Shown here piece by piece: positions 44,157-51,613 of a stretch of 64,000 nucleotides of DNA (positions are counted from its first letter, which is position 1; every line of letters starts with the position of its first letter). Location: the NCBI GenBank assembly GCA_965656445.1, contig CBFHKO010000003.1, forward strand, positions 62,001 to 126,000. The letters run 5' to 3'. This DNA is from JAHEJA01 sp965656445 (GTDB lineage Bacteria; Pseudomonadota; Alphaproteobacteria; Rhodobacterales; Rhodobacteraceae). Made by a program: the position numbers and the translations under genes. The notes under the pieces are model-generated. The model did no database searches. It worked only from the letters and a program-made list of their open reading frames with translations, and had not been told where the DNA came from.

Positions 44157-44497
44157 GTGCGCGCAGCGATCTGGGCCAAGGTATCTTTGACATCTTGGGG
44201 GATCACAGGAACTTCGACTGTTTTCGTATTCGCCAGCGCCTGCTCCAATTCTTCTTTGAGTTTCGCATTTTCGGCTTCGATCACTTTAATTTTGTCTTCG
44301 TAGCCTGCGGTTTTATCCGCCAACATCAAGCCAGACATCAACAACATCCGACCCTCTGGAATACGGCCCATTTGCTCAACTAAAACAGAGGCTTCGATAT
44401 CCAACATTTTCGCAGCGGACTGAAGGAAATGCTCCTCGCCTTCTCGACAAGCGACTTCAAAATCACGATTGCCAATTGTTATTGTGACCTCTGGCAT
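44132..44497 (-). CDS. zapA: Cell division protein ZapA
   Basis: A 121-residue Z-ring associated protein. The N-terminal ZapA domain (VTITIGNRDFEVACREGEE, about 3-22) leads into a helix and a coiled coil (about residues 65-95), which together form the FtsZ-crosslinking tetramer in the family. Its start overlaps the upstream coiled-coil gene by one base (TAATG). The C-terminal end, TEAVADQI, is coded by the edge of a 25-bp tandem repeat. No 6S RNA gene is seen after it, although in many proteobacteria that RNA follows zapA. Confidence 0.92.
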   Translation of the reverse strand: MPEVTITIGNRDFEVACREGEEHFLQSAAKMLDIEASVLVEQMGRIPEGRMLLMSGLMLADKTAGYEDKIKVIEAENAKLKEELEQALANTKTVEVPVIPQDVKDTLAQIAARTEAVADQI

Positions 44498-44787
44498 TAT
44501 ACGTCCTCCTCTTGGGCAAGCGCTTGGGCGAGTTGATCATAAAGCGATTGCACTTCGTCACGTTGGGCGGCCAATGCGGTTTCTAAGTGCCGAATTTTTC
44601 CAACCAATTCTGTTGTATCTTGTTGATCTTGCAACCCAGCAAGCTCGGCTTTCAATGCAGCATTCTCAGATGTCAAAGTATCCACGAGATCAGAGGTGTC
44701 CTCTGCGCCATCGCGCGATGTGATCCCTTGGGAAATGCGATCAAGCGCGGTGTTTATGCGCTGTTCAAAGTCTCTTATGTCTTCCAT
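44497..44787 (-). CDS. ZauP-like coiled-coil protein encoded upstream of zapA
   Basis: A 96-residue protein that is almost entirely helical with heptad-like spacing (about residues 30-95, LTSENAALKAELAGLQDQ). In Caulobacter the coiled-coil protein ZauP, encoded directly upstream of zapA, works with ZapA to focus the Z-ring; position, size and coiled coil agree with that. The frame is open 18 codons further, but the ATG at 44787 has AAAGG at about eight bases and starts the conserved-looking MEDIRDFEQRINTALDRI. Coupled to zapA by TAATG. Confidence 0.75.
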   Translation of the reverse strand: MEDIRDFEQRINTALDRISQGITSRDGAEDTSDLVDTLTSENAALKAELAGLQDQQDTTELVGKIRHLETALAAQRDEVQSLYDQLAQALAQEEDV

Positions 44788-44942
44788 GTTTTGACCTTTT
44801 TGCTGCTCTTGCCACGCGCGTGAATGTCTTAAACGAATCAATTAACCGTGGCTTTTTTCCTATTTTACCCAAGGACGCGCCAAATTGCGCCCCTTTTCGC
44901 GGGTTCTTGTGCTTGATCTTGTAGAGCATCCTGCTATGCACA

Positions 44943-44956
44943 GGTTAACGTCAAAA
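44943..44956. promoter_or_regulatory. Degenerate LacI-type operator before tktA
   Basis: GGTTAACGTCAAAA matches TGTTANCGNTAACA at 11 of 14 positions, counting N as match. It ends 22 bases before the preferred tktA start. Its relevance rests on the better copies before gap1 and gap2. Confidence 0.35.
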
Positions 44957-44978
44957 CCACAAGGAAATGTTCCGGATT

Positions 44979-46994
44979 ATGGATATTCAAGAGCTTCGCA
45001 AAAACCACCCCGACCATTGGTCAAAAGCTGCTGCAATTCGCGCTTTAACGCTTGATGCCATTGCTGCTGCGAATTCTGGTCACTCTGGTATGCCAATGGG
45101 CATGGCGGATGTCGCGACTGTTTTGTTTGAAAAGCACATGAAATTTGATGCCTCCACCCCAACTTGGGCGGACCGTGATCGTTTCATCTTGTCGGCAGGT
45201 CACGGATCCATGTTGATCTATAGCCTCTTGCATCTTTGTGGTTACAAAGATTTCCCAATCGAAGAAATCAAAAACTTCCGTCAGTTGGGCGCAAAAACAG
45301 CCGGCCACCCTGAGAACTTCCTCTCTGATGCGATTGAAACAACAACGGGTCCTTTGGGTCAGGGTATTTCAAATGCTGTTGGATTTGCGATGGCCGAAGA
45401 AATTCAACGTGCGCGCTTTGGCAAAAAGATCGTTGATCACTATACTTATGTGATTGCTGGCGATGGCTGCCTGATGGAAGGTGTGAGCCAAGAAGCCATT
45501 GGTTTGGCGGGCCGTCATGAATTGTCCAAATTGGTTGTCTTCTGGGATAACAACAACATCACGATTGATGGCACAGTTGACCTTGCAGATCGCACCGATC
45601 AAATCCAACGCTTCAAAGCCTCTGGTTGGCATGTTCAAGAAATCGACGGACATGATCCCGTTGCAATCGACGCTGCTATCACTGCCGCCAAGAAAGCCAA
45701 CAAACCAAGCATGATCGCATGTGAAACCCATATCGCGTTGGGGTCAAGCGCGCAGGATACATCCAAAGGCCACGGTGCCTTGACTGATGCGACACTCATC
45801 AAAGATGCCAAAGAGGTTTATGGCTGGACTGCGGATACATTCGAGGTTCCTGCTGATATCAAATCCGCATGGGAAGCCATTGGATCACGCGGTGCTGCGG
45901 ACCGTTTGGAATGGAACGAGCGATTTGCATCCGTTTCCGCCAACAAACAAAATGAATTCCACCGCGCCTTTTCCTTTGAAGCGCCGAAAAAACTTGCAGG
46001 CGCTATTCGTCGTTTCAAGAAAGAAATCGCGGAAACAGCACCGAAGGTTGCCACACGGAAATCAAGCGAAATGGCGCTTAACATCATTAACCCGATCATG
46101 CAGGAAACTGTTGGTGGATCCGCGGATTTGTCAGGGTCAAACAATACCAAATCTGGCGATATGACTGTGTTTGATACAGATAATCGCGGTGGTCGCTATA
46201 TCCACTGGGGCATCCGTGAACATGGAATGGCCGCGGCGATGAACGGTATGGCGCTTCATGGTGGTATCCGCCCCTATGGCGGCACATTCATGTGCTTTAC
46301 AGACTATGCACGCCCTGCGATGCGGTTGGCGGCTTTGATGAAAATGCCAACTGTTTTCGTTATGACGCATGACTCAATCGGTTTGGGCGAAGATGGGCCA
46401 ACACACCAACCTGTGGAACATCTCGCGATTAGCCGCGCAACACCGAATACCTATGTGTTCCGTCCTGCGGATACTGTGGAAACAGCCGAGGCTTGGGAAA
46501 TTGCTCTTACCAGCAAAGAGACCCCATCTGTTTTGGCCTTGTCACGTCAGAATTTGCCAACTGTGCGCACAGAGCACAAAACAGCAAACATGACAGAGCG
46601 CGGGGCTTATGTCTTGGCCGAAGCAGAAGGCAAAAAACAGGTCATCTTGATGGCTTCTGGGTCTGAAGTTGCGATTGCTCTTGAGGCGCGTGATGCATTG
46701 CAAGCGCAAGGCATTGGAACACGTGTTGTTTCTGTTCCCTGTATGGAGCTCTTTGCCGAGCAAGACGAAAGCTATCGCAAGCGCGTCTTGATCAACGGTG
46801 CCGTCCGTATCGCGATCGAAGCAGGTGTGCGTCAGGGTTGGGATCGCTGGTTGTTGGGTGAACGCGGCCGCGAAGCCAAAGCTGGCTTTATCGGAATGGA
46901 TAGCTTTGGCGCCTCTGCCCCTGCGGATGTTCTCTATGAGAAATTCGGCATCACAGCAGACGCCGTTGTCGCCAAAGCCAACGAGCTTTTGTAA
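44979..46994 (+). CDS. tktA: Transketolase
   Basis: TPP enzyme of the pentose phosphate pathway (and Calvin cycle if present), moving two-carbon units between sugars. About 671 residues. Motifs: SGHSGMPMGMAD, GPLGQGISNAVG, the TPP site GDGCLMEGVSQE with downstream WDNN, and the pyrimidine part GIREHGMAAAMNGMALHGG and HDSIGLGEDGPTHQP. The ATG at 44979 starts the family-typical MDIQELR; an in-frame ATG at 44967 lies almost on AAGGA and is less likely. It is followed by a terminator and gap1. Confidence 0.96.
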   Translation: MDIQELRKNHPDHWSKAAAIRALTLDAIAAANSGHSGMPMGMADVATVLFEKHMKFDASTPTWADRDRFILSAGHGSMLIYSLLHLCGYKDFPIEEIKNFRQLGAKTAGHPENFLSDAIETTTGPLGQGISNAVGFAMAEEIQRARFGKKIVDHYTYVIAGDGCLMEGVSQEAIGLAGRHELSKLVVFWDNNNITIDGTVDLADRTDQIQRFKASGWHVQEIDGHDPVAIDAAITAAKKANKPSMIACETHIALGSSAQDTSKGHGALTDATLIKDAKEVYGWTADTFEVPADIKSAWEAIGSRGAADRLEWNERFASVSANKQNEFHRAFSFEAPKKLAGAIRRFKKEIAETAPKVATRKSSEMALNIINPIMQETVGGSADLSGSNNTKSGDMTVFDTDNRGGRYIHWGIREHGMAAAMNGMALHGGIRPYGGTFMCFTDYARPAMRLAALMKMPTVFVMTHDSIGLGEDGPTHQPVEHLAISRATPNTYVFRPADTVETAEAWEIALTSKETPSVLALSRQNLPTVRTEHKTANMTERGAYVLAEAEGKKQVILMASGSEVAIALEARDALQAQGIGTRVVSVPCMELFAEQDESYRKRVLINGAVRIAIEAGVRQGWDRWLLGERGREAKAGFIGMDSFGASAPADVLYEKFGITADAVVAKANELL

Positions 46995-47017
46995 GACACA
47001 AATTCCCTAAAGTGAGT

Positions 47018-47048
47018 CGGCCCCGCATGTTCGGGGCCGTTTCTATTT
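47018..47048 (+). terminator. Rho-independent terminator of tktA
   Basis: An 8-bp G+C stem (CGGCCCCG and CGGGGCCG) with a six-base loop, followed by TTTCTATTT. Confidence 0.85.
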
Positions 47049-47074
47049 CTGCAATGCAGCACTGTTACCGCACA

Positions 47075-47088
47075 CGTTAGCGTTAACA
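47075..47088. promoter_or_regulatory. LacI-type operator 1 upstream of gap1
   Basis: CGTTAGCGTTAACA matches TGTTANCGNTAACA at 13 of 14 positions. A further half-like site (TGTTACCG) lies directly upstream at 47063-47070. The motif is that of LacI-family central-carbon regulators such as CceR of Rhodobacter; assignment is by recall of the motif. Confidence 0.65.
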
Positions 47089-47104
47089 AGTCACACAGCC
47101 AAAA

Positions 47105-47118
47105 GTTTAACGCTAACA
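47105..47118. promoter_or_regulatory. LacI-type operator 2 upstream of gap1
   Basis: GTTTAACGCTAACA matches at 12 of 14 positions. Its centre is exactly 30 bases from operator 1, about three helical turns, so two dimers would bind on one face of the DNA. It lies 89 bases before the gap1 start, upstream of the most plausible promoter (TATAGC at 47167-47172). Confidence 0.6.
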
Positions 47119-47206
47119 TATTGTAAAATATTCGCTTTCCCCATTTGTTGAACGCGCCTTCTCAGGTATAGCACAGTCACAGCTCACCACTACGTAGGAG
47201 ATCAGG

Positions 47207-48211
47207 ATGACTGTCACAATTGGGATCAACGGATTTGGTCGTATCGGACGCAGCACATTGGCACATATCGCCGAAAGCGCGCGCAATGATGTTCAAGTTG
47301 TCAAAATTAATGCAACAGGACCGATTGAAACCAATGCACACCTCTTGCGCTATGACAGCGTACATGGTCGCTTTCCTGGGAATGTCGCTGTGAACGGTGA
47401 CACAATGGATTTGGGCCGTGGACCGATGAAAGTGTTCTCAACTTATAATCCAGAAGAGCTTGATTGGTCAGGTTGTGATGTTGTGCTCGAATGCACAGGC
47501 AAATTTAACGATGGTGACAAATCCTCGGTTCATATTCGCCAAGGCGCGAAATCTGTTCTCATTTCCGCGCCTGCGTCCAACGTGCAAAAAACAATCGTCT
47601 ATGGCGTCAATCACCGTGATTTGATTGCAGGCGACACGATGATTTCAAACGGGTCTTGCACAACAAATTGCTTGGCTCCCTTGGCCAAAGTTCTCAATGA
47701 CGCAATCGGCATTGAACGCGGCATCATGACAACGATCCACTCCTACACGGGCGATCAACCGACATTAGACCGCCGTCACAAAGACCTTTACCGTGCGCGC
47801 GCGGCTGCAATGGCGATGATCCCAACTTCCACAGGTGCCGCTAAAGCCTTGGGCGAAGTCCTCCCAGAGCTGAGTGGTAAATTGGACGGCACCTCTATGC
47901 GCGTCCCTACTCCGAATGTCTCAGCCGTTGACCTCACCTTTGAAGCTGGCAAAGATGTGACGGTTGAGGATATCAACGAAATCGTGCGCGAAGCGGCAGC
48001 GGGACATATGGGAAGCGTTCTTTCCTATGATCCTGAACCCAAAGTGTCGATTGATTTCAACCACACCAATTACTCCTCTATCTTTGCCCCCGATCAAACC
48101 AAAGTTGTGGGTGGCCGCACTGTGCGCGTCTTGGCATGGTACGACAATGAATGGGGCTTCTCCTGCCGTATGGCAGATGTTGCCGCAGCAATGGGCCGTT
48201 TGTTGCAATAA
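47207..48211 (+). CDS. gap: Type I glyceraldehyde-3-phosphate dehydrogenase, paralogue 1
   Basis: A 334-residue GAPDH with GFGRIGR at the N-terminus, catalytic Cys151 in SNGSCTTNC, and the phosphate-binding segments TTIHSYTGDQ and STGAAKAL. The residue after the second strand that normally is Asp and binds the adenosine ribose of NAD is Ala36 here (INATG). The neighbouring paralogue has Asp36 at the same place (INDLG). That change favours NADP(H), so this copy may work in gluconeogenesis or the Calvin cycle. Two operator-like sites lie upstream. A strong terminator follows the stop. Confidence 0.93.
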   Translation: MTVTIGINGFGRIGRSTLAHIAESARNDVQVVKINATGPIETNAHLLRYDSVHGRFPGNVAVNGDTMDLGRGPMKVFSTYNPEELDWSGCDVVLECTGKFNDGDKSSVHIRQGAKSVLISAPASNVQKTIVYGVNHRDLIAGDTMISNGSCTTNCLAPLAKVLNDAIGIERGIMTTIHSYTGDQPTLDRRHKDLYRARAAAMAMIPTSTGAAKALGEVLPELSGKLDGTSMRVPTPNVSAVDLTFEAGKDVTVEDINEIVREAAAGHMGSVLSYDPEPKVSIDFNHTNYSSIFAPDQTKVVGGRTVRVLAWYDNEWGFSCRMADVAAAMGRLLQ

Positions 48212-48234
48212 GCAAACTGTCACAGAAAACAATG

Positions 48235-48259
48235 AACCCGCCCTCTGGCGGGTTTTTTT
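48235..48259 (+). terminator. Rho-independent terminator of gap1
   Basis: AACCCGCC and GGCGGGTT pair around CTCT and run into T5. Confidence 0.9.
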
Positions 48260-48298
48260 GTTTTCCGATATGGTTTTTGAAAACAACAAGAGCAGCAG

Positions 48299-48442
48299 AT
48301 GTCACACAAAGCTTGGTTCATTCTCTTTTTAATTATTTTGTCTGCAATTCTCTACGATGTTATTTTTCGCGGATCAGAGGATGTGATCTTTCTTTTGAAG
48401 AAGCTGTTTGAACTTATCGACTATATCGCAATCTGGCGCTGA
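48299..48442 (+). CDS. Small predicted membrane protein (47 residues)
   Basis: An ORF below the usual length cut-off lies between the gap1 terminator and gap2. The product starts MSHKAWFILFLIILSAILYD, a clear single membrane helix (about residues 6-22), followed by a charged amphipathic half that ends in DYIAIWR. The ribosome site (AAGAGC about 7 bases upstream) is modest. I do not recognise a named family, but the composition is far from random. It could be a small membrane regulator, or its position before the gap2 promoter could be coincidental. Confidence 0.6.
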   Translation: MSHKAWFILFLIILSAILYDVIFRGSEDVIFLLKKLFELIDYIAIWR

Positions 48443-48468
48443 GACCTTCGTTATCTTTCGTTTTACGA

Positions 48469-48506
48469 TTGACATTCTTTCGAAAATCATCATGTTAGCG
48501 CTAACT
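48469..48506 (+). promoter_or_regulatory. gap2 promoter with overlapping LacI-type operator
   Basis: A perfect TTGACA (48469-48474) and, 17 bases on, the -10 region falls on TGTTAGCGCTAACT (48493-48506), which matches TGTTANCGNTAACA at 13 of 14 positions. A weaker second site (CGCTAAAT, centre at 48515) follows. Binding here would block RNA polymerase, so repression is expected. Confidence 0.65.
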
Positions 48507-48540
48507 AATCTTTGCGCTAAATATATGAATGGGGTCAATT

Positions 48541-49542
48541 ATGACAGTTAAAGTGGCAATCAATGGATTTGGCCGTATCGGTCGCAATGTTTTACGCGCA
48601 ATCGTCGAGTCAGGCCGCAAAGACATCGAAGTCGTTGCAATCAATGACCTTGGCCCCGTGGAAACCAATGCGCATCTCTTGAAGTATGACACCATTCACG
48701 GACGTTTCCCCCATCCTGTGACGACGACGGAAACCACTCTCGATGTCGGCCTTGGCCCTATCCAAGTTACCGCCATTCGCAATCCTGCAGAATTGCCATG
48801 GGGTCATGTTGATATCGTGATGGAATGCACAGGTATCTTCACAGATCGTGACAAAGCGGCGATCCATTTAGAAAACGGAGCAAGCCGTGTTTTGGTATCC
48901 GCTCCGTCCAAAGGTGCCGATAAAACAATCGTTTACGGTGTGAACCATGATGTATTGAGCGCAGATGATCTGATCGTCTCAAATGCGTCCTGCACAACGA
49001 ACTGCCTATCGCCTGTTGCCAAAGTGTTGAATGAAACTGTGGGCATCACCCGCGGATTTATGACAACGATCCACTCTTACACTGGGGATCAGCCAACTTT
49101 GGATACGATGCACAAGGATCTCTATCGCGCGCGTGCGGCGGCTCAGAACATGATCCCAACGACGACCGGTGCGGCACGCGCCGTTGGTTTGGTTTTGCCT
49201 GAATTGAACGGCAAGCTTGATGGTGTTGCTATTCGTGTTCCAACGCCTAATGTCTCCGTTGTTGATCTTACCTTTGAAGCGGGACGCGCGACATCAGAAG
49301 ATGAAATCAACGCAGCAATGTCAGCGGCGGCCTCAGGACCCTTGGCTGGTATCTTAGGTGTCACAGATGAACCGCTCGTCTCATCCGATTTCAACCATGA
49401 TCCACATTCAAGCATCTTTGCCACAGATCAAACAAAGGTCATGGATGGCAATATGGTGCGGATCCTAAGCTGGTATGACAATGAATGGGGATTTTCAAAT
49501 CGTATGGCGGACACCGCCGTCGAAATGGCAAAATACCTATAA
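48541..49542 (+). CDS. gap: Type I glyceraldehyde-3-phosphate dehydrogenase, paralogue 2
   Basis: A 333-residue GAPDH with GFGRIGR, catalytic Cys151 in SNASCTTNC, TTIHSYTGDQ and TTGAARAVG. Asp36 (INDLG) is present, so it should use NAD and serve as the glycolytic copy. The ATG at 48541 has GGGG at six bases; an in-frame ATG four codons upstream (48529) lies inside the operator/leader region and is less likely. The operator overlapping its promoter suggests repression by a LacI-family regulator. A terminator abutting coaD follows. Confidence 0.95.
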   Translation: MTVKVAINGFGRIGRNVLRAIVESGRKDIEVVAINDLGPVETNAHLLKYDTIHGRFPHPVTTTETTLDVGLGPIQVTAIRNPAELPWGHVDIVMECTGIFTDRDKAAIHLENGASRVLVSAPSKGADKTIVYGVNHDVLSADDLIVSNASCTTNCLSPVAKVLNETVGITRGFMTTIHSYTGDQPTLDTMHKDLYRARAAAQNMIPTTTGAARAVGLVLPELNGKLDGVAIRVPTPNVSVVDLTFEAGRATSEDEINAAMSAAASGPLAGILGVTDEPLVSSDFNHDPHSSIFATDQTKVMDGNMVRILSWYDNEWGFSNRMADTAVEMAKYL

Positions 49543-49546
49543 GATC

Positions 49547-49569
49547 AAGGGACCGATTGGCCCCTTTTT
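49547..49569 (+). terminator. Terminator of gap2
   Basis: AAGGG with CCCTT and an inner CC with GG pair (one mismatch between) around GATT, followed by T3. It reaches the stop codon of the convergent coaD. Confidence 0.65.
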
Positions 49570-50062
49570 ACTTGGCGAATTTGGCCATTAAACGTTCTTT
49601 AACCAATGGCGAGACGAATTTTGTCACATCCCCATCAAGACGTGCAATTTCTTTGACCAATTTGCTAGCAATGGCCTGATGCCGCGCTTCAGCCATCAAG
49701 AACACAGTTTCAATAGAGGAATCCAAGGCGCGGTTCATTCCGACCATCTGGAATTCATATTCGAAATCAGCAACCGCACGAAGCCCCCGCACGATGACTT
49801 GAGCTCCGACATCATGTGCACAATTGATCAACAGGTTTTCAAAGGGATGCGCAACAATCTCAGTTCCGGTTTCTTCGGATAAGGCGGCGCATTCGTTTTC
49901 AATCATCTCAACGCGCTCTTCAAGGGTGAACAAAGGCCCCTTATCACGGTTGATCGCAACACCGATGACCAAACGGTCCACAAGCATGGCACCTCGGCGA
50001 ATGATATCAGTGTGACCCGCTGTTATGGGATCAAACGTTCCAGGATAAAGACCGATACGCAT
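49568..50062 (-). CDS. coaD: Phosphopantetheine adenylyltransferase
   Basis: Fourth step of coenzyme A synthesis, making dephospho-CoA. The 164-residue nucleotidyltransferase has GTFDPITAGHTDI (the TxGH motif with His17), VIVRGLRAVADFEYEFQM, and the ISSTSIR-equivalent region near the C-terminus is VKEIARLDGD. GGAG precedes the ATG by 8 bases. Convergent with gap2. Confidence 0.96.
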   Translation of the reverse strand: MRIGLYPGTFDPITAGHTDIIRRGAMLVDRLVIGVAINRDKGPLFTLEERVEMIENECAALSEETGTEIVAHPFENLLINCAHDVGAQVIVRGLRAVADFEYEFQMVGMNRALDSSIETVFLMAEARHQAIASKLVKEIARLDGDVTKFVSPLVKERLMAKFAK

Positions 50063-50124
50063 ATGCCGTTCTCCTTATTGCTATTGGGGCACACGCAATA
50101 TTATTGTGATAGGAATTGCAAGGG

Positions 50125-50559
50125 TCAGTAGCCCATAATCATGCCTTCAAGCGCTTCTTTTTCCATAGAAAGCTCGGTTAAGCGGGATTTCACAACGTCA
50201 CCCAAGGTAATGATCCCAACAAGAACGCCATCTTTCACCACGGGCATGTGACGAAACCGTTTTTCTGTCATTGTCGCCAAGATTTGATCAGCTGTCGCAT
50301 CGACCGAACATGTGACAAGCTTTTTGGTCATCATCGACTCGACCGACTGCTCAAGGCATTTGGCACCGCTTACGCCAATATTGCGAACAATATCGCGTTC
50401 TGACAAAATCCCAAGAGGTGTTTCCCCATCACTCGAGACAACCAAGGATCCAAACTTTTTAGATCCTAGAATTTGTGCCGCCTCTGCAATCGTTGCATCA
50501 GGCTTTACCGTTACAACACCCGCACCAGATTTGGAATTTAGAATTTGTTGTACGAGCAT
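50125..50559 (-). CDS. CBS domain pair protein
   Basis: A 144-residue protein made of two CBS domains (about 8-60 and 75-132), with the motifs LGILSERDIVR and FRHMPVVKDGVLVGIITLGDVVK. Such stand-alone pairs bind adenine nucleotides such as AMP, ATP or NADH and often regulate partner enzymes. AGGAGG lies seven bases before the ATG. It shares the strand with coaD and with the LysR gene upstream. The partner cannot be named from this context. Confidence 0.9.
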   Translation of the reverse strand: MLVQQILNSKSGAGVVTVKPDATIAEAAQILGSKKFGSLVVSSDGETPLGILSERDIVRNIGVSGAKCLEQSVESMMTKKLVTCSVDATADQILATMTEKRFRHMPVVKDGVLVGIITLGDVVKSRLTELSMEKEALEGMIMGY

Positions 50560-50620
50560 ATGAGCCTCCTAATGAAATAAAATTACGTTTCACCAAGTGT
50601 CTCAGCAATGTTGAAATAGG

Positions 50621-51514
50621 TCAACAATTTGTTTCAAGGCGTGCGACTTCTGCCTTTAGAGCTCGAATAAGCTGATCTGCAAAACTATTCATGCGTTCAA
50701 GCCTTCGATCATCCGTGTGTCGCACCAGATAAAAGCTGCGCGTCAGGCTGAACTCATCGGTCAAAATCTTTTTAATCTTCCGATCAAAAGGAAGGGCAAA
50801 ATCATGCACGATACCGACGCCATGCCCTCCTCTGAGCCAGTTGAATTGCACCGAAACCGAATTTGAAGCCAAGCTGACACGCTGCGTGCCTGTATCCGTG
50901 AGATAGTCCAACTCTTTGTCAAAAATCATGTCGGGTATATATCCAATCACCCGATGCTGCCTTAAATCATCTCGTGCATTGATGTCATGATGCGTCGCCA
51001 AGTAGTCTTCATGCGCAGCAAGGTGCAAATGATAGTCTGTCATTTTTTGAACTGACAAGCGTCCAGCTGTCGGTGGACTAACGGCGATTGCCATGTCAGC
51101 CTCTCGTTTGGATAGATTAACAACACGCGGTAAGGCGACGATTTGTATATCTAAATCAGGATTGTCATTTGAAATTTGCGCACAGACTTGGGGCAATAGA
51201 AAATTCGCACACCCATCTGGTGCGCCGATGCGAATTTGGCCAGACAGTTGCCCTGTTTGCCCCGCCATCTCTTCGACGGCTTCCGACATGCTTTGCTCCA
51301 TTGCCATAGCATGCACCATTAACCGCTGACCTGCGTCCGTCAGTGCATAACCCGTTGGTGATTTCGCAAACAACGGTGTTCCCAATGCCTGCTCCGCCCG
51401 TGTAATCCGCCGTCCGACTGTTGCGGGATCAATTTTCAAACGACGCCCCGCCGCAGACAGGGTTTCATCCCGCGCAACGGCCAATACTATTCTAAGATCG
51501 TCCCAACTTAACAT
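50621..51514 (-). CDS. LysR family transcriptional regulator next to mmsA
   Basis: A 297-residue LysR protein: winged helix at about 1-60 (LRIVLAVARDETLSAAGRRL, then IDPATVGRRITRAEQ) and a co-inducer domain after it. It diverges from mmsA over about 100 bases that include the mmsA ribosome site, so it is the probable regulator of valine degradation. The ligand is unknown; a valine or methylmalonate-semialdehyde pathway intermediate is a guess. Confidence 0.88.
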   Translation of the reverse strand: MLSWDDLRIVLAVARDETLSAAGRRLKIDPATVGRRITRAEQALGTPLFAKSPTGYALTDAGQRLMVHAMAMEQSMSEAVEEMAGQTGQLSGQIRIGAPDGCANFLLPQVCAQISNDNPDLDIQIVALPRVVNLSKREADMAIAVSPPTAGRLSVQKMTDYHLHLAAHEDYLATHHDINARDDLRQHRVIGYIPDMIFDKELDYLTDTGTQRVSLASNSVSVQFNWLRGGHGVGIVHDFALPFDRKIKKILTDEFSLTRSFYLVRHTDDRRLERMNSFADQLIRALKAEVARLETNC

Positions 51515-51613
51515 ATCTCACCTTTGCAAAAATGCAGGATATTTTTGGCCAATTTCCCCTACCCACGACAAAAATGCAATGGTAATGTTCAGGTAATTTC
51601 TAGGAGGATCACT

